Below, piece after piece: positions 43,736 through 54,566 of a stretch of DNA of 64,000 bases. The number at the start of each line of letters is the position of its first letter. Positions within the stretch are counted from its first letter, which is position 1. The notes beneath the pieces are model-generated. The model made no database searches and was not told where the DNA came from. It was given only the letters and a program-made list of their open reading frames with translations. The DNA lies in NCBI GenBank assembly GCA_028819295.1, contig JAPPMA010000094.1:50693-114692 (forward strand), in the 5' to 3' direction. Source of the DNA: a bacterium (lineage in GTDB: Bacteria > Actinomycetota > Acidimicrobiia > Acidimicrobiales > Bin134). The position numbers were made by a program, and so were the translations under genes.

Positions 43736-44940
43736 GGCTGCCTCAAGAACAAAGAAGCATTGGAGCCTGCCAAACCAAACGAGTTCGAGAGCACACCATT
43801 GCATGAGACATGGCGGGCGCTTCCAGGGATGTAGTCACCGAGCTTGCAGAGGGGGTCTACTTCTCGCAAGTTCGCGGTGGGGGGCAAGGTGGAAGTGTGA
43901 ATGGCCATCGCCGAAAACGCAGCCTCTAGGGCACCCGCTGCACCGAGGAGATGCCCTGTCACCCCCTTCGTTGAGCTGACGGGAGGAGCATCATCTCCGA
44001 AAACCCGCCGAACCCCCTCGCTCTCCGACACATCGTTGTCTGGGGTAGATGTTCCGTGCATGTTGATGTAGTCCACATCGGCAATACCGGCACCTGCGTT
44101 CTCGAGGGAGCGCTCCATCGCCAGCGCCTGTATCTCACCACCGACCGACCCCGCGGTGATGTGGGCCGTGGAGATCGCCGTGCCATAGCCAGCCAGCTCC
44201 GCTAGGGGCATCGCCCCCCTGGCCTCAGCACTCTGCTCCGACTCGATCACCAACAGGGCTGCCCCCTCGCCGCCCACGAATCCTGCTCGGGTTACGTCGA
44301 ACGGCCTTGAGGCGGTCTCGGGCATGGCGTTAAGCGTCGTCAACGCTCCCAGCCGAGAGTACATGGTGTACATGGTCTCGCTGATAGGGGCCTCAACGCC
44401 ACCTGCGATCACAATGTCGGCAAGGCCCGAACGCACCATCTCCCCCGCTTCCAACAGCGCCACGAGACCTGCCGAACAGGCCGTGCCCACCCCAGAGTAA
44501 CGGTCGCCGAAATCGGCGCCGATTAGCTGGTGGGCACTCTGAACTGGCTGCATGTAGTAGGCGGATAAATCGCAGCCGTCAACTTTCTCGCCGCGGGAGG
44601 TCGCAGTGAACTCATCGGTCTTCCAGCAAAAACCATGGCTGGCCACAACCACCCTAGCCCGCTGATTGCTGATAAGGGCCTCGCGTTCTAAACCGGCACG
44701 CTCCAAGGCCTCGGCTTCGGCGAACCGGTAGAAGTCCACCAGCCGCAATGCAGATGACTCATAGCCGCCGCCGTCTCGGGCTGGCACTTGGGCAGCCACC
44801 TGGCAGTCATCGTCTCCGACTTCTACCATCTCCAGCCTGGCGGTACCCGAACGCCCTTGGACCGCAGCCTCCCAGCAGTCATCGATGCCCCAACCCACTG
44901 AGCACACAGCACCGATGCCGGTAACGACCAGTCTAGGCAT
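43732..44940 (-). CDS. Beta-ketoacyl-ACP synthase, FabF/KS-alpha type
   Basis: 402 aa with a complete Cys-His-His set: Cys155 in GTACSAG, His295 in MHGTSTPDND, and His330 in TGHLLGAAGA. Also present: the N-terminal VVTGIGAVCSVG and a C-terminal SFGLAGSNAS. It would condense an acyl thioester with a malonyl-ACP. It overlaps the upstream ACP gene by 8 nt and the KS-like gene by 4 nt, so the three are translationally coupled. It is distinct from the two KS domains of the type I synthase. Confidence 0.94.
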   Translation of the reverse strand: MPRLVVTGIGAVCSVGWGIDDCWEAAVQGRSGTARLEMVEVGDDDCQVAAQVPARDGGGYESSALRLVDFYRFAEAEALERAGLEREALISNQRARVVVASHGFCWKTDEFTATSRGEKVDGCDLSAYYMQPVQSAHQLIGADFGDRYSGVGTACSAGLVALLEAGEMVRSGLADIVIAGGVEAPISETMYTMYSRLGALTTLNAMPETASRPFDVTRAGFVGGEGAALLVIESEQSAEARGAMPLAELAGYGTAISTAHITAGSVGGEIQALAMERSLENAGAGIADVDYINMHGTSTPDNDVSESEGVRRVFGDDAPPVSSTKGVTGHLLGAAGALEAAFSAMAIHTSTLPPTANLREVDPLCKLGDYIPGSARHVSCNGVLSNSFGLAGSNASLFLRQP

Positions 44941-45319
44941 TCTCGGCCAAAGCCCTTTGCAGCATGCCGGTTAGGTCGGCAACCTTCAACATTACGAAGA
45001 CGTTCTCTACCCTGTCTCCCGCCGCAATCCTCCCGTCGTCTACCTCGGGCATGAAATCGTTCAGGCAAGCCAAACCCTCTGCGGTCACTCCACCATCTTC
45101 ATCAAGCCAGCGGATCCCTGACTCATCAAAGTGCCGTTGGACATTGGCCAGGGCAAGCTCAACGCCAAACTCTTTGCGAACCCGGTAGTTGATGTCCAAA
45201 ATGTCCAGAGAATCGGCATCAAGATCGTTGATCAGGAGAGCGTCATCGCTCACCTCATCCTGCTCAATGTCAAGCGAATCTGCGACGATATCGTAGACCT
45301 TCCCAGATAGCCCTTCCAT
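44933..45319 (-). CDS. Acyl carrier protein with long C-terminal insertion, copy 2
   Basis: 128 aa, long for an ACP. The phosphopantetheine site is Ser37 in LDADSLDILDINYRV. After the ACP core come about 45 extra residues (RWLDEDGGVTAEGL..., DGRIAAGDRVENVFVMLKVADL). Similar long ACPs accompany specialised KS/SDR sets for unusual acyl chains. AAGGAG is 7 nt before the ATG. Overlaps the KS gene; it should be the carrier used by that KS. Confidence 0.9.
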   Translation of the reverse strand: MEGLSGKVYDIVADSLDIEQDEVSDDALLINDLDADSLDILDINYRVRKEFGVELALANVQRHFDESGIRWLDEDGGVTAEGLACLNDFMPEVDDGRIAAGDRVENVFVMLKVADLTGMLQRALAENA

Positions 45320-45418
45320 AAGTTGCTCCTTCGCATTTTCCTGCTAGCCAGCCCAGCAGGATTCGCCCGGCATCATACTCCGCGGCAGAGGGTAAACCCT
45401 ATCGGCTGGTCAGCACTA

Positions 45419-46333
45419 CTAGCCGACAAGCGCTGCCATCGCTTCCCAGGTCCGTTCGATTTCGTCGTCGGTGCCGGTGGGAACGACCACAATATTCGCG
45501 GCACCGGCCGCGAAGAACTCAGCCAGCTTCTCCGACACCTGATCCTCGCGGCCGATGACACAGATCTCCCCGGCATTCGAGAGGCCCTCACGGTCGAGCA
45601 TTTTCTTGTGGGCGGGGGCCTGCTCCGATTTGGCCAGCAACTCGGTGGCCCGCAACCTGGCCCCCTCGATGTCATCGGTCACGCACACCGGCAGCGACAC
45701 GAACACGTCTGGAGCGCTGCGCCCCGCAGCCTCCGCGGCCTCCCTGATAGTCGGAACAGTGAAATCGCGGATCGTCTTCGGCCCCGTCATCCAGGTGATG
45801 GCGCCGGCGGCAACCCTGCCCGCCAACTCCACCATGCGGGGTCCGTGTGCAGCGAGGACTACCCGGCAGGCGGGCCCCTCAATGTCCAATTCGCCCCTCA
45901 TGACAACTCGCTTGCCCCGCATATAAGCCCGTCGCTCGTTCAACAGGAGCAGCAAGATCTCCAGATACTCGGCCATGTATTCCGCCGGGCGGTCGAAGCT
46001 CTGCCCCCATATCCGCTCTACGAACGCCCGATGGGAAGCACCCACACCGAGGGTCAGGTTCCCGTTGAGCGCCTTGTTGGCCGTCAGAGCCTGCTGGGCC
46101 ATGACGACCGGATGGCGGGTGTAAACCGGCACGACAGCCACACCCATGGGCATGTCAACCCCCGATCCGACCGCGGCCAGAATCGTCAAGGAGTCCATGC
46201 TGTTCACTTGGGGGAGCCAATAGCCGCTGAAACCCTGGCTATGGGCACGCTGTATATGCATGCGGATGGTATCCAAAGAGTCTGGGCACCCTCCGTTCTT
46301 ACTCAGGTCCATGCCGCATATCGAAAGCTCCAC
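45419..46333 (-). CDS. LLM-class (F420-dependent type) oxidoreductase
   Basis: 304 aa luciferase-like TIM barrel: AHSQGFSGYWLPQ, VPVYTRHPVVMAQQALTANKALNGNLTLGVGAS (the typical LLM block) and the PTGTDDEIERTWEAMAALVG end. Start GTG 46333, 12 bp after the haloperoxidase-like gene. Such enzymes use F420H2 or flavin to oxidise or reduce small molecules. In this locus it may tailor the polyketide. A 27-codon fragment matching its C-terminus lies at 48.31-48.39 kb. Confidence 0.88.
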   Translation of the reverse strand: MELSICGMDLSKNGGCPDSLDTIRMHIQRAHSQGFSGYWLPQVNSMDSLTILAAVGSGVDMPMGVAVVPVYTRHPVVMAQQALTANKALNGNLTLGVGASHRAFVERIWGQSFDRPAEYMAEYLEILLLLLNERRAYMRGKRVVMRGELDIEGPACRVVLAAHGPRMVELAGRVAAGAITWMTGPKTIRDFTVPTIREAAEAAGRSAPDVFVSLPVCVTDDIEGARLRATELLAKSEQAPAHKKMLDREGLSNAGEICVIGREDQVSEKLAEFFAAGAANIVVVPTGTDDEIERTWEAMAALVG

Positions 46334-46345
46334 CGAAGCGACCGC

Positions 46346-48253
46346 CTACCGGCCAGTCCAGTAAGGCTCGTCCAGCCTGCTGTCGCGAGGCAGAGGCTCG
46401 ACCGACTCGACCATGGCCGCGGTGCCGTCCATGAGGGTCGCCCAATACTCGTAGGCAAGGTCGCCGATCTGTTGGCCCAACGGCACAGCTACCTCGACTG
46501 AGGGCCAGAAGTGTACGCCACCCCAAACCCTGCTCTTGGCGCACAGATCCTCGTACTCGCTCCAGGTTTCAAAGCTCAGTTCGATGTCGGTTGCGGGGGT
46601 TGCCCCGGGTTCGATGGAGTTCGAGCCCGCAGGCCGGACGCCGCGGTATCCACCTGTCTCATCCTCCACGCCCGCATACCGGCGCAGAGCCTGTGCATAA
46701 GCCCCGCAGAACGAAGTTGTGGCCGACGGATACTCGGGATGATCGGCAGTGCTGGCAAATGATCGCCACTGGCTGGCAGGCATACTCACCGTGCCCTTGC
46801 CAGGTCCACCCCAGCCGGAAATCGTCTCGTCGCCGAAGAGATGGTGGATAGCGGTGACCGGACGCACAGCATCGAAGCGCTGCTTCTCCTGCCACACAAC
46901 CACTCCCACATCGTGAGATGCCATCTCCACCAGGAAGTTGCCCTGCACGAACTTCACGACGTCATCCAGATTGTCGATCTTGACCTGGGGCAGGAACTGT
47001 GCCCCCCGAAGCTTGTTGTCGAAGAACACGACAATCGTCTTCTTGTAATCATCAAGGTTGGCAACCTCTTCTATGACTTCCTCTGCCTGAGCCCGATACG
47101 ACTCAGCGTTGGTGTGGTCGCTCTCTGTGGGAGGGTCAACCCGGTAGTCCCTGGGGTTGAAGCCGGAGAAGGGTTGGACGTTGGCCCACTGGGGGGTCAC
47201 GAAAACCTGCGACCGGAACACGCCATTGGTGTGGGGCACGACAAGGGGCTGCCAGCGCGACGCGTCGCTCAGCTCATAGGGCGAGTTGAACGGCACATAC
47301 CCGGTGGTGTCCCGCAATGGCGCACCGTTGACATCGCCGAATTGGTTGAACCCGTCGTTTCGACGGGCGTCCAGGGTGCAGCGGGCCGCCAAGTTGCCGA
47401 TAGCCGCTGCGCTGGCATCGGTACGGTCGCTGCTGTCGCAGGGCCAGTCCAATCCTGTCTCGTCATCGGGGTCGAGTCCGTAGTCGGTTAGCATCGCCCG
47501 CCATTCGTCGGTCCGGTGGGGGGCGAACTCCAGCATCAAGCGATATGCGGTGTGCAAGATCGCGGTGTTGGGCAGCAGGTTGTTTTCCGACTCCGAGGCG
47601 GGGCGGCGCCCAATCCGGGTGTAGATGCCCACGGCGGTGTCGTGGTAGGGCGCTACCGCATCGAATGACGCGCTGTAAAGCAGCACCGAGTAGCGGAACA
47701 CCATGGAAGCGTCGTTGAGCGCCGGGGATACTTCTTGGATCAGGAAAGGAGCGAGGCGCGGCCCCACGATCCCGTCTACGGCGTTGCCGGTGACCAGATC
47801 GAACCCGCCGTTTGACCCCTCGCCGGCCTGCGCTTCGGACTCATCCTCGGGCATCGAATCTTCCGAATCGCCTGAATCGCCGCTGTCGGCCTCGGGCGCT
47901 TCCATCATGCCATAGGCGTTCAGCAACCTCTCCTGTTCCGCTAGAAGCTGGTCGCGCTCAGCAATGTCGGCGGCGGTCGGCTGGTCGGGAGCAGGGCCGG
48001 GTTCGATGTGCTCAGGGTCGGAGCAGCCGCCGGGCACGGCGCCGGTGTCCACGCCGAACTGGCACCTGAAGGTGTTCAACTGGTTCTCCTGCTCGGCTAT
48101 CCGACTGTCTCGGTCAGCGACATCTTCGGCGGTTTGGGCTGCCAAGGGCGCCCCTCCCCCAACCAGCCCAGAGGCCAGCACCGCTAGGGCGCAGAACACC
48201 ACAAACCCGGTCTTCTTCCGTACGCCAAAATGCAGACCCCTGGAAATTCTCAT
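46346..48253 (-). CDS. Secreted vanadium-dependent haloperoxidase/PAP2-like protein
   Basis: 635 aa. A signal peptide ends near PLAAQ (residue 40). Two heptad-like stretches (DRDSRIAEQENQLN and ERDQLLAEQERLLN) and an acidic linker (~120-150) precede the all-helical domain. The oxyanion/vanadate motifs are in order: Lys457 in WQEK, Arg464 in VRPVTAI, Ser510 in HPEYPSATTSF, Arg575 and His581 in SRVWGGVHF. In classical haloperoxidases the middle motif is PSGH; here Gly-His are Ala-Thr, so halide oxidation is uncertain and a phosphatase-like or other role is possible. GGAG is 6 nt upstream of ATG. First gene of the long minus-strand run. Confidence 0.82.
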   Translation of the reverse strand: MRISRGLHFGVRKKTGFVVFCALAVLASGLVGGGAPLAAQTAEDVADRDSRIAEQENQLNTFRCQFGVDTGAVPGGCSDPEHIEPGPAPDQPTAADIAERDQLLAEQERLLNAYGMMEAPEADSGDSGDSEDSMPEDESEAQAGEGSNGGFDLVTGNAVDGIVGPRLAPFLIQEVSPALNDASMVFRYSVLLYSASFDAVAPYHDTAVGIYTRIGRRPASESENNLLPNTAILHTAYRLMLEFAPHRTDEWRAMLTDYGLDPDDETGLDWPCDSSDRTDASAAAIGNLAARCTLDARRNDGFNQFGDVNGAPLRDTTGYVPFNSPYELSDASRWQPLVVPHTNGVFRSQVFVTPQWANVQPFSGFNPRDYRVDPPTESDHTNAESYRAQAEEVIEEVANLDDYKKTIVVFFDNKLRGAQFLPQVKIDNLDDVVKFVQGNFLVEMASHDVGVVVWQEKQRFDAVRPVTAIHHLFGDETISGWGGPGKGTVSMPASQWRSFASTADHPEYPSATTSFCGAYAQALRRYAGVEDETGGYRGVRPAGSNSIEPGATPATDIELSFETWSEYEDLCAKSRVWGGVHFWPSVEVAVPLGQQIGDLAYEYWATLMDGTAAMVESVEPLPRDSRLDEPYWTGR

Positions 48254-48309
48254 CTCCTGCTCCTTTTCAATTCCCCGTGCGGAGAATCCTCAAACGTCGG
48301 ACAGCAAAA

Positions 48310-48390
48310 CTAGCCAACAAGCGCGGCCAATGCCTCTTCGGCGCGCTCTACTTCTTCTGCCGTGCCGGTGGGTGCAGCCAGAATGCCGAG
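48310..48390 (-). pseudogene. C-terminal fragment of an LLM oxidoreductase gene
   Basis: Minus-strand codons read LGILAAPTGTAEEVERAEEALAALVG then TAG, matching the end of the LLM gene at 45.4 kb (NIVVVPTGTDDEIERTWEAMAALVG). The rest of that gene is absent; the fragment abuts the stop of the carboxyltransferase gene. It occupies most of the gap between the haloperoxidase-like and carboxyltransferase genes. Confidence 0.75.
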
Positions 48391-48394
48391 CGTC

Positions 48395-49855
48395 TCAGCG
48401 GTTCTCGGCCAGGGTCAGGGCGCCGAGGATGGCGTTGCGCATGTCTCGGGGGTCGATCACATCGTCGCTGCCAAGGCGACCGGCGAGGCGGTAGGGGCCG
48501 GAGCGCTGGTCGCGCTCCACTTGGGCCTGGGTCTCGGGGTCGAGCTTGGCTGAGCGCCCGCCCGACTCGGCGGGCATGGCCGCCATGTTCACGCTGGGCA
48601 GGGCGAACGACTGGGTCTGGTTGTCGAACGGGTTCTGGGCCATCACCACCGAGCCGAAGCCGAACGCCTTGCGCATGGTGATCTCGATCTTGGGGTTGGT
48701 GAGGCGGCGCTCGGCCTTGTACATCTTGCCGCCCCACTTCAAGATGCCCTCCCGCTCGGCCTTGGTGCCGGCCATCACCCCGGGGTTGTCGGCCAAAAAG
48801 ACCACCGGGTGGTCGTAGTTGCCGATCACCTCCAAGAAGTCGGTGGCCTTGATGGCGGCGGCGGCGTCCACCGAGCCGGCCAGGTACGCGGGGTTGTTGG
48901 CCACGATGGCGCTGGGGCGGCCCCCGAAGCGGGCCAGTCCGACGACGATGGCCGGGCCGTAGGCGGGCTGGACCTCGAAGAAGCTGCCGTCGTCCACGAT
49001 GTGATCGATCACCTGGTGCATGCTGTAGGGCCGGCGGTCGTTGGGGGGGATCACGTCGAGCAGCTCCTCCACCGTCCGGGGCTCGGTGTCGGGCCCGCTG
49101 CTTCGGGGCGACGGCTCACCGGCCCGCGACGGGAAGTACGACAGATAGCGCCGGGCCATGTCGATGGCCGATTCATCGTCGGGCGCCTCGTTGTGCGCCG
49201 ACCCCGCGATGCGGGTGCAGACATCGGCGCCGCCGAGCTCCTCTTTGGTCACGTCCTCGCCGGTGGCTGCCCTCACCAGCGGCGGGCCCCCGGTGAACAT
49301 GGAGGCATACGAGGTCATGATCACGAAGTCGCTGAGGGGGGCGGCCAGCGCGCCGTGGCCGGCTGAGGCCCCCATCACCAAGCACACCATGGGCACTTGG
49401 CCGTTCAGATCGGCGTAGACCTGGAGATCGCCGGGCGAGCGGCTGCCCCCGGTGTCGGTGAGCCGGTGGCCGGCCCCCTCCAGCATGGTGACCAGCGGGA
49501 GGCCCTCCTGGGCAGCCAGCTCGGCCACCCGGTAGCGCTTGGCGGTGTTGCCCGCGCCGATCGACCCGCCCATCACGGTGAAGTCCTCGGCACCGGCCAG
49601 CACCGTGCGGCCGTCGACCCGGCCGTAGCCGCACACAAACCCGTCGGAGGGTATGTCTTCCAGAGTGCCCACCAGCGAGCCGATCTCTCGAAAGGTGCCG
49701 GGGTCGAACAGCCGGTGGATGCGCTGGCGCACGTCCAGCTTGCCCCGGGAGTGCATGTACTTCTCCACCCGCTCGGGGCCGCCCATGGCGGCGCCCTCAG
49801 TGCGCCGCTGGTCCAGCTCCTCCAGCCACGGCTTCCACTCCTCGCGGTTGCTCAT
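48395..49855 (-). CDS. Acyl-CoA carboxylase, carboxyltransferase (beta) subunit
   Basis: 486 aa of the propionyl/acetyl-CoA carboxylase beta family: crotonase-like N-terminal half (RQRIHRLFDPGTFREIG, MLEGAGHRLTDTGG, VCLVMGASAGHGALAAPLSDF) and C-terminal half (VVGLARFGGRPSAIVANNPAYLAGSVDA, VFLADNPGVMAGTKAE, ITMRKAFGFGSVVM). It transfers carboxybiotin to an acyl-CoA and could make malonyl- or methylmalonyl-CoA extender units for the PKS, or serve catabolism. No biotin carboxylase gene is in the window. Confidence 0.93.
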   Translation of the reverse strand: MSNREEWKPWLEELDQRRTEGAAMGGPERVEKYMHSRGKLDVRQRIHRLFDPGTFREIGSLVGTLEDIPSDGFVCGYGRVDGRTVLAGAEDFTVMGGSIGAGNTAKRYRVAELAAQEGLPLVTMLEGAGHRLTDTGGSRSPGDLQVYADLNGQVPMVCLVMGASAGHGALAAPLSDFVIMTSYASMFTGGPPLVRAATGEDVTKEELGGADVCTRIAGSAHNEAPDDESAIDMARRYLSYFPSRAGEPSPRSSGPDTEPRTVEELLDVIPPNDRRPYSMHQVIDHIVDDGSFFEVQPAYGPAIVVGLARFGGRPSAIVANNPAYLAGSVDAAAAIKATDFLEVIGNYDHPVVFLADNPGVMAGTKAEREGILKWGGKMYKAERRLTNPKIEITMRKAFGFGSVVMAQNPFDNQTQSFALPSVNMAAMPAESGGRSAKLDPETQAQVERDQRSGPYRLAGRLGSDDVIDPRDMRNAILGALTLAENR

Positions 49856-49914
49856 GTTGAGCCGGTGCCTTCAACTCTGGCCGCCGCATCGGCGATCGTG
49901 CTTGCAGGGCAGGA

Positions 49915-50916
49915 TCATGTTGGGCCGAAGGCGTCGATCATGGCCCGCACGTCGGGGCCCAGGGGGTAGAGGATGGGGCAGGTGGCCCCGTTGGCCACGT
50001 ACTCGTCCACCTTGGCCCGGCACTCCTCGGCGGTGCCGGCCGCGCACAGCATCTGCACGATGTCGTCGGGAACCAGCTTGGAGGCCGCCTCCACCTGCTC
50101 CATGGTGGCGGGCCAGGTGAGCACGGCGTTGACCTGATCCAGCAGCGAGTCGGGCACCCCGGAGGCGGCCATGATGTGGGGCTGCTGGCCCAGATACTGG
50201 GTCACCAGCAATCGGGCGGCGTCCAGCGCCTCGGCCCGGTCCTCGGCCAGCGAGCACACCACAAGCTGCGGGCGGTCGAGGTCGTCCACCGTTCGGTTGG
50301 CCCGGGCCGCGCCCTCGGCCAGGGCGTCCATGGCCCGGCGGTTGTAGTCGGGCGACACCAGGTAGTTGAGCACCACGCCGTCGGCGATCTCGCCGGTGAG
50401 CGCCATCATCTTCATGCCGGTGGCCCCGATGTAGATGGGCACGTCCTTGGGGCGGCGGGGCTGGTGTACGTAGTCGAGCTCCACGTCTTCGAGGTGTACG
50501 TAGTCGCCGTCGAAGGTCACGTTCTCGTCGGCCAGCAGCGCCCGCACCACGGTGACCACCTCCCGCATGGCCCCCAGCGGGCGGCGGCGGTCCACCCCCA
50601 CCTTGCCGGCCAGCGGATCCCACCACGCCCCCAAACCGCACAGGATGCGGCCCGGCGCCAGGTCGTCAAGCGTGGAGAACGTGGCGGCCAGCCGGGCCGG
50701 GTTGCGGGTCCACATGTCGAGCACCCCGCTGCCCACCTTGATGGTGTCGGTGGAGGCCGCGAACGCGGCCATGGGCACGGTGGCCTCCCGCACCAGCCGG
50801 GAGTCGGCCTGCCAGACGGCGTCGAACCCCTTCTGCTCGGCGTAGCGCACGTATTCGATGGCCTCGGCCACCGAGTGGGCGTCTTGCAAATAAAGGGCCA
50901 CGGGATATGGGCTCAT
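49915..50916 (-). CDS. LLM-class oxidoreductase, F420-dependent methylene-H4MPT reductase-like
   Basis: 333 aa luciferase-like barrel: [77 protein letters not shown] and [27 protein letters not shown], all typical of F420-type LLM enzymes. ATG overlaps the stop of the SsnA-like gene (ATGA), placing it in the catabolic run of block 5. The substrate is unknown; a redox step on a nitrogen heterocycle or its product is a reasonable guess. Confidence 0.9.
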   Translation of the reverse strand: MSPYPVALYLQDAHSVAEAIEYVRYAEQKGFDAVWQADSRLVREATVPMAAFAASTDTIKVGSGVLDMWTRNPARLAATFSTLDDLAPGRILCGLGAWWDPLAGKVGVDRRRPLGAMREVVTVVRALLADENVTFDGDYVHLEDVELDYVHQPRRPKDVPIYIGATGMKMMALTGEIADGVVLNYLVSPDYNRRAMDALAEGAARANRTVDDLDRPQLVVCSLAEDRAEALDAARLLVTQYLGQQPHIMAASGVPDSLLDQVNAVLTWPATMEQVEAASKLVPDDIVQMLCAAGTAEECRAKVDEYVANGATCPILYPLGPDVRAMIDAFGPT

Positions 50917-51965
50917 GGGTCGGTTTCCTCCAATTTTGCGAACAGTCGGTTGGCGGCTTCGGCGGCTTTGGCCCGGATCTCATCGGGGTCCACCCGGGTG
51001 GCCACCCCGCCGGCCAGCATGGTCTCCCCGTCGACCATCACGTCGGTGGCCCGCACGCCGGGGGTGAAGGCCAGCCGCCACGGGTCGATCGGGTCATACG
51101 ACCAGCGGACGATATCGGATCGGGCCTCGGGGAACAGTTCCCAGCCCTGGGCCAGCCATTGCCATGCCGAGTCGGGGGTGGCGGTCACGTCGTGTTCCCG
51201 GTGGCGGACGTAGGCCACCCGGAACTCCTCCAGCATGTCGGCGCCGATGCCGTCGGTGCCCAGCGCCACCGGGTTGGCGAACCGGGTGGGGCGGGCGTAG
51301 CCCACCGCGTTGTTCATGTTGGACCGGGGGTTGTGGACCAGGGTGCCGGCCAGTCGGTGGCCGTCGGGCAGATGCACCCCGTGGATCAGCAGCCACTCGT
51401 CGGTGCTCCAGCGCTCCAGCCGCTCAGCGGCCGGGGCGTCCACAGGACCCTCGGCCACGTGGATGTGGACCCCGGTGCCCAGATCGGCGGCCAAGCCGGC
51501 GGCCGCTTCCAGCGTGTCGTCGGAGCAGGTGAAGGCGGCGTGAACGCCGACCATGCCCCGGCCCCCGGCCCGCAAGAACCGCTCGTTCTCGGCCAGGCCC
51601 CGTTGGGCGCCGTCGGCGCCGTGGCGGTCGGTCACCCCGTAGGCGCAGCTCACCCGCACCCCCACCTCGGCGCAGGCCTCGGCGATCACCGCAAGCGAGC
51701 CCTCGATGGCGTTGGGCGACTCGTGGTGGTCGACGATGGCGGTGCAGCCCGCCTCCAGGGCCTCCAGCGCGCCCAGCTTGGCCGACCACTCGATGGTGTC
51801 GAGGTCGAGCGCCCGGTCGAGGCGCCACCAGATCAGCTTGAGGATGTCGGCGAACCCGGTGGGAACTCCGGGCGGGGCGGGCATGCCCCGGGCCAGGGCG
51901 GAATACAGGTGATGGTGGGCGCACACCAGCCCGGGCGTGGTGTTGGAACCGTCGCTTGTGTCCAT
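50913..51965 (-). CDS. Amidohydrolase, SsnA-like, lacking the N-terminal beta part
   Basis: 350 aa. Motifs: [15 protein letters not shown] (HxH), [40 protein letters not shown] and [11 protein letters not shown]. This is closest in pattern to the SsnA/atrazine-chlorohydrolase group, which deaminates or dehalogenates purine-like rings. The usual N-terminal ~50-60 residues before the HxH are missing: the ATG stands only 13 codons before it, and just 42 bp separate it from the upstream gene. It may be a natural short form or truncated. SsnA-type genes commonly sit with xanthine dehydrogenase-like genes, as here. Confidence 0.82.
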   Translation of the reverse strand: MDTSDGSNTTPGLVCAHHHLYSALARGMPAPPGVPTGFADILKLIWWRLDRALDLDTIEWSAKLGALEALEAGCTAIVDHHESPNAIEGSLAVIAEACAEVGVRVSCAYGVTDRHGADGAQRGLAENERFLRAGGRGMVGVHAAFTCSDDTLEAAAGLAADLGTGVHIHVAEGPVDAPAAERLERWSTDEWLLIHGVHLPDGHRLAGTLVHNPRSNMNNAVGYARPTRFANPVALGTDGIGADMLEEFRVAYVRHREHDVTATPDSAWQWLAQGWELFPEARSDIVRWSYDPIDPWRLAFTPGVRATDVMVDGETMLAGGVATRVDPDEIRAKAAEAANRLFAKLEETDP

Positions 51966-52007
51966 ATCAGGAGTGAAGAATAAGCCGCTCAGCCCAGTCG
52001 GAGTCGC

Positions 52008-54563
<2,556 letters not shown>

Positions 54564-54566
54564 GGC

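Noticed and set aside
25673-45319. HMG-CoA-synthase-type beta-branching cassette (two hydratases, free ACP, KS)
   Set aside because: No HMG-CoA synthase homologue is present, the hydratases look like ordinary crotonase-type enzymes, and the KS has a full Cys-His-His set rather than a decarboxylative variant.
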